A stretch of 8,961 bases of DNA from an uncultured Oscillospiraceae bacterium (GTDB lineage: Bacteria; Bacillota; Clostridia; Oscillospirales; Oscillospiraceae), in NCBI GenBank assembly GCA_934662925.1, contig CAKUKL010000048.1:1-8961 (forward strand). Reading direction: 5' to 3'. Made by a program: the position numbers and the translations under genes. Below, in pieces: positions 6,199 through 8,961 of this stretch (the first letter of the stretch is position 1; each line of letters starts with the position of its first letter). The notes below the pieces were generated by a model. It was not told the DNA's origin. It made no database searches and saw nothing but the letters and a program-made list of their open reading frames with translations.

Positions 6199-8160
6199 AT
6201 GTCACTGAAATATTCCAATCTTCTTTCCCCCATCAAGATCAACAACGTGGTTCTCCGCAACCGCCTGATCTGCACCGCCTCCAACCCCCACTTCATTCAG
6301 GCCACGGAGAAGTGGCCCACCGAGGCCCTTATTTCCCACTACGCCAACAAGGCCAAGGCGGGCGCGGCGGTGGTGACCGTCAAGGGCAACAACCCCGTCA
6401 AGACAAGTGATCCCCACTCCCTGACGCTGGACATCCACACCGGCCAGCATCAGCACATGTTCGCGCAGGTGGCGGAGATGGTCCACTACTACGGCGCCAA
6501 AGCGTCCTACCTCGTGCTGCCCGACATGAACATCGTCAAGGGCTATGACGCTTCCGACGGCGTCCTGTCCGAGTTCGTGGCCGGCGACGGCTCCAAGGCC
6601 GAGCTGGGCAAGGCCGCCCCCAAGGAACTGCTCTACAAGATGGTGGAGACCTACGCCGAGGAGGCCAAGCTGGCCCAGTCTCTGGGCTTTGATATGTGCT
6701 TCATGCACATGGCCTACCGCCTGATGTTCCCCGGCCGGTTCCTGTCCCCGCTGTCCAACAAGCGCACCGACGAGTTCGGCGGCTCCATCGAGAACCGCGC
6801 CCGGTTCCCGCTGATGATCTGCGAGGCCATCAAAAAGGCCTGCGGCAAGGACTTCCTGGTGGAGATCTCCATCTCCGGCCGGGAGGACGACCTCTTCGAG
6901 GGCGGCCTGACCGTAGAGGATCAGATCGAGTTTGCCAAGCTCTGCTCCGGCAAGGTGGACATTCTCCAGATCCGCGGCGGTTCCATCGACCCGTCCCAGC
7001 CCACTTATCTGGACCCCCGGGAGATTCCCCAGCGGGACGCTGCCGCCGCCATCCGGAAGGGCCTGCGGGACGCGGGCATCAACGACGTCTATATCAACGT
7101 GGTGGGCGGCTGCCAGAACCTCGATCATTGCGAGGATATCATCACCAACGGCGAAGCCGACTTCATCGGCGCGGCCCGCTCCTTCATCGCCGACCCCCAG
7201 TGGGGCGTCAAGGCCTATGAGGGCCGCAACGAGGACGTGGTGCCCTGCCTGCGGTGCAACAAGTGCCACATCCCCGGCCCGGAGAAGTGGAACACCGTCT
7301 GCTCCGTCAACCCCGAGTGGGGCCTGGAGCACAAGGTGGAGCGTCTCGTGACGCCTCCCATCCGCAAAAAGAAGATCGCCGTCGTGGGCGGCGGCCCCAC
7401 CGGCATGGAGGCCGCGCTGCTGGCGTCCAAGCGTGGGCATGACGTGACCCTGTATGAGAAGGAAAACAAGCTGGGCGGCCTGATCAACGCCACCGAGGGC
7501 ATCGACATCAAGTGGACCCTCATCAACTACCGCGACTACATGATCCGCCAGATCGAGAAGTCCGCCGTCAGCGTCAAGCTGGGCGTGGCCGCCGATGCGG
7601 GGCTGCTCCGCGGTGAGAACTATGACGAGGTCATCGTGGCTATCGGCTCCGAGCCCGCCTATCCCCCCATCCCCGGCGTTCACGGCGAGAACGTCATCCC
7701 CGCCATCGAGACCGTGGCCCGTGAGCCCGAGATGAGCCACGAGGTCGTCGTGGTGGGCGGCGGCGAGATCGGCGTGGAGATGGGCCTCCATCTGGCCAAG
7801 CATGGCCACGAGGTCACTCTGCTGGAAATGGGCTCCATCCTCTCTCCGGAGAGCGTGCCCGTCCACTTCCGCTCCCTGTTTGAGAAGGCGTGGGAGACGC
7901 AGGAGGGCTTCACCTATCATCTCAACGCGAAGGTCACCGCCATCACCCCTGACGGCGTCACCTATGTGGACGGCGACGGCGCGGAGCACACCCTGTCCGC
8001 TAAAACTGTGGTTCTGGCCGCCGGCATGAAGGCCAAGCAGGCCGAGGCCATGGCTATGATGGACGGCAACGTCCGCACCCATATGATCGGCGACTGCGAC
8101 AAGGTCGGCTGCATCCAGACCGGCGTCCGCGCCGCCTACGCGCTGGCCAACAATATCTGA
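6199..8160 (+). CDS. old-yellow-enzyme-like FMN/[4Fe-4S]/FAD oxidoreductase (2,4-dienoyl-CoA / 2-enoate reductase type)
   Basis: 653-residue NAD(P)H-dependent reductase with the build of 2,4-dienoyl-CoA reductase and clostridial enoate reductases. Residues about 5-345 form the FMN-binding TIM barrel, with FLSPLSNKRTDEFGGSIENR (181-200) and a phosphate-binding end near 320-327 (ADFIGAAR). A [4Fe-4S] cluster motif follows at C350, C353, C356 and C368. The C-terminal half carries two dinucleotide-binding folds: GGGPTG (397-402), ending in an acidic residue at E420 as for FAD, and GGGEIG (520-525) for NAD(P)H; GD at 631-632 fits the late FAD contact. Expected role is reduction of an activated C=C bond. 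Two oddities: the usual H-x-x-N/H-x-Y active-site motif reads H170-M-A-Y173-R-L175, and the cluster spacing is C-x2-C-x2-C-x11-C where C-x2-C-x3-C is usual. Start ATG has only a modest TGGAG (6186-6190) eight bases upstream. Substrate unknown. Confidence 0.93.
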   Translation: MSLKYSNLLSPIKINNVVLRNRLICTASNPHFIQATEKWPTEALISHYANKAKAGAAVVTVKGNNPVKTSDPHSLTLDIHTGQHQHMFAQVAEMVHYYGAKASYLVLPDMNIVKGYDASDGVLSEFVAGDGSKAELGKAAPKELLYKMVETYAEEAKLAQSLGFDMCFMHMAYRLMFPGRFLSPLSNKRTDEFGGSIENRARFPLMICEAIKKACGKDFLVEISISGREDDLFEGGLTVEDQIEFAKLCSGKVDILQIRGGSIDPSQPTYLDPREIPQRDAAAAIRKGLRDAGINDVYINVVGGCQNLDHCEDIITNGEADFIGAARSFIADPQWGVKAYEGRNEDVVPCLRCNKCHIPGPEKWNTVCSVNPEWGLEHKVERLVTPPIRKKKIAVVGGGPTGMEAALLASKRGHDVTLYEKENKLGGLINATEGIDIKWTLINYRDYMIRQIEKSAVSVKLGVAADAGLLRGENYDEVIVAIGSEPAYPPIPGVHGENVIPAIETVAREPEMSHEVVVVGGGEIGVEMGLHLAKHGHEVTLLEMGSILSPESVPVHFRSLFEKAWETQEGFTYHLNAKVTAITPDGVTYVDGDGAEHTLSAKTVVLAAGMKAKQAEAMAMMDGNVRTHMIGDCDKVGCIQTGVRAAYALANNI

Positions 8161-8181
8161 GATCCGCAAGGAGTGAACACC

Positions 8182-8961
8182 ATGACTTATACCGTACTGT
8201 CTCCGTGGGCGGAAAGCGACCATCTGGAGAAGAACCCCATCAATCCCCGGCTGGACACGCTGGAGGGCAAGACCATCGGCCTGTACGCCTCCTTCAAGGA
8301 GTACCACCCCTTCTTCATGCAGGAGGTGGAGCGCCAGCTGGCCGCCAAGTACCCCACCGCGAAGTTCTCCCACTACACCTACATCGTGGACACGCAGGAG
8401 ATCGATCAGGATCCCGAGAACTTCCCCATTTTCAAGAAGTGGCTGGACGGCGTGGACTGCGTCATCGGCGTGGGCGCCGACATGGGCTCCTGCGCCCTGT
8501 ATATGGGCTACATCTTCGCTCAGATCGAGCGGCTGGGCAAGCCCGCCTGCCTGCTGAGTAAGTACCAGTACCTGTCCTCCGCCTCCAAGGGCGCGGCGGC
8601 CCGCTCCTATCCGGGCCTGCGCATCGTCACCTATGACGGACCGGGCTTCGTTCCCGAGGGCGTGGACTGCAACCAGTGGACCATCGGCATCTACCGGGAC
8701 GTCATCGCCGGGATGCTGGACCAGATGGCGGACGCCCTGACCCGTCCCCTCACCGAGGAGGAGAAGCACCCCGCCGCCGTGGAGGACTACTCCCACAAGA
8801 CCTTCACCGGCACGCTGGATGAGCTCAACGACCTGTTCTACGCCAACGGCTGGACCAACGGCACGCCCATCAACCCGCCCACCGAGGAGGCTGTGGCCGA
8901 GATGTGCCGCGGCACCGACCTGCCGCGGGACCACGTGGTGGCCACCCTCGCCCCCATGAAC
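8182..8961 (+). CDS. UGSC-family-like protein with Met in the selenocysteine position (C-terminus cut by window end)
   Basis: The first 260 residues are present with no stop before the edge. AAGGAG (8168-8173) lies eight bases before the ATG, 21 bases after the reductase stop. The core DCVIGVGADMGSCALYMGY (92-110), followed by IERLGKPACLL (115-125), resembles the UGSC family, named for a selenocysteine- or cysteine-Gly-Ser-Cys motif after a beta strand and before a helix. Here the motif is M101-G-S-C104: the Cys is kept, but an ordinary ATG codes Met in place of Sec/Cys, so this is not a selenoprotein. A second segment from about 211 (LDELNDLFYANGWTNGTPIN, then PPTEEAV and GTDLP) resembles the GWTDGLP-type domain often found with or fused to UGSC proteins. 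Biochemical function is unknown; a thiol-linked role in substrate processing is only inferred. No signal peptide or membrane segment was seen. Family assignment rests on motif memory and is moderate. Confidence 0.7.
   Translation, partial: MTYTVLSPWAESDHLEKNPINPRLDTLEGKTIGLYASFKEYHPFFMQEVERQLAAKYPTAKFSHYTYIVDTQEIDQDPENFPIFKKWLDGVDCVIGVGADMGSCALYMGYIFAQIERLGKPACLLSKYQYLSSASKGAAARSYPGLRIVTYDGPGFVPEGVDCNQWTIGIYRDVIAGMLDQMADALTRPLTEEEKHPAAVEDYSHKTFTGTLDELNDLFYANGWTNGTPINPPTEEAVAEMCRGTDLPRDHVVATLAPMN

Noticed and set aside
6057..6410. Plus-strand frame bridging the end of the hydrolase and the start of the reductase
   Set aside because: Overlaps two real genes in another frame and its translation is low-complexity Arg/Pro/Gln-rich.
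8479..8493. Possible selenocysteine codon in the UGSC motif
   Set aside because: The position is an ordinary ATG (Met) and the frame has no in-frame TGA over 260 codons, so no recoding is needed.
6202..8934. Very long open frame of 910 codons on the minus strand opposite the reductase and UGSC-like genes
   Set aside because: It mirrors strongly C/G-ending codons on the plus strand, has a Gly/Val/Asp/His/Leu-rich low-information composition, spans two well-supported genes and matches no family I recognise.
1..8961. CRISPR arrays, tRNA/rRNA genes, insertion sequences, phage or att sites
   Set aside because: No regularly spaced repeats, no tRNA-like or rRNA-like stretches, no transposase or integrase motifs, and no terminal inverted repeats were seen; gene gaps are all short.

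Overview
The window reads as one catabolic or import locus from a GC-rich, Gram-positive, probably anaerobic member of the Clostridia. An Oscillospiraceae-like gut bacterium would fit. This is inferred from strong AGGAGG-type ribosome binding sites, a Lys-rich lipoprotein signal on the binding protein, strong C-ending codon bias, and an iron-sulfur/flavin ene-reductase of the type common in gut Clostridia. No rRNA or other phylogenetic marker is present, so the taxonomy is tentative.

Layout: a LysR-type regulator runs leftward (795 to the left edge; C-terminus missing). It is divergent from a seven-gene rightward run that starts at 974 and continues off the right edge. In order these genes are a TRAP transporter binding protein (DctP lipoprotein), TRAP small membrane subunit (DctQ), TRAP large membrane subunit (DctM), a GPH/MFS-type cation symporter, a metallo-beta-lactamase-fold hydrolase, a large old-yellow-enzyme-like FMN/[4Fe-4S]/FAD reductase, and a UGSC-family-like protein cut by the window end. 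Gaps are small (-4 to about 80 bases), all genes are on one strand, and each has its own ribosome binding site, so a single operon is likely. The 178-base divergent region holds a sigma-A-like promoter for the operon, a candidate promoter for the regulator, and a T-N11-A dyad typical of LysR operators. Two strong hairpins without U-tracts lie inside the operon, after dctP and after the symporter gene.

Working model (inference): the regulator senses a small, probably carboxylated and unsaturated compound. The TRAP system, perhaps with the GPH symporter, moves it across the membrane. The metal-dependent hydrolase may open an ester, lactone or thioester. The ene-reductase reduces a C=C or related bond with NAD(P)H. 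The UGSC-like protein does an unknown thiol-linked step. The substrate cannot be read from the sequence. The most unusual points are the loss of the canonical catalytic tyrosine motif in the reductase, a shortened Fe-S cysteine spacing, and a Met in place of selenocysteine/cysteine in the UGSC motif of the last protein.
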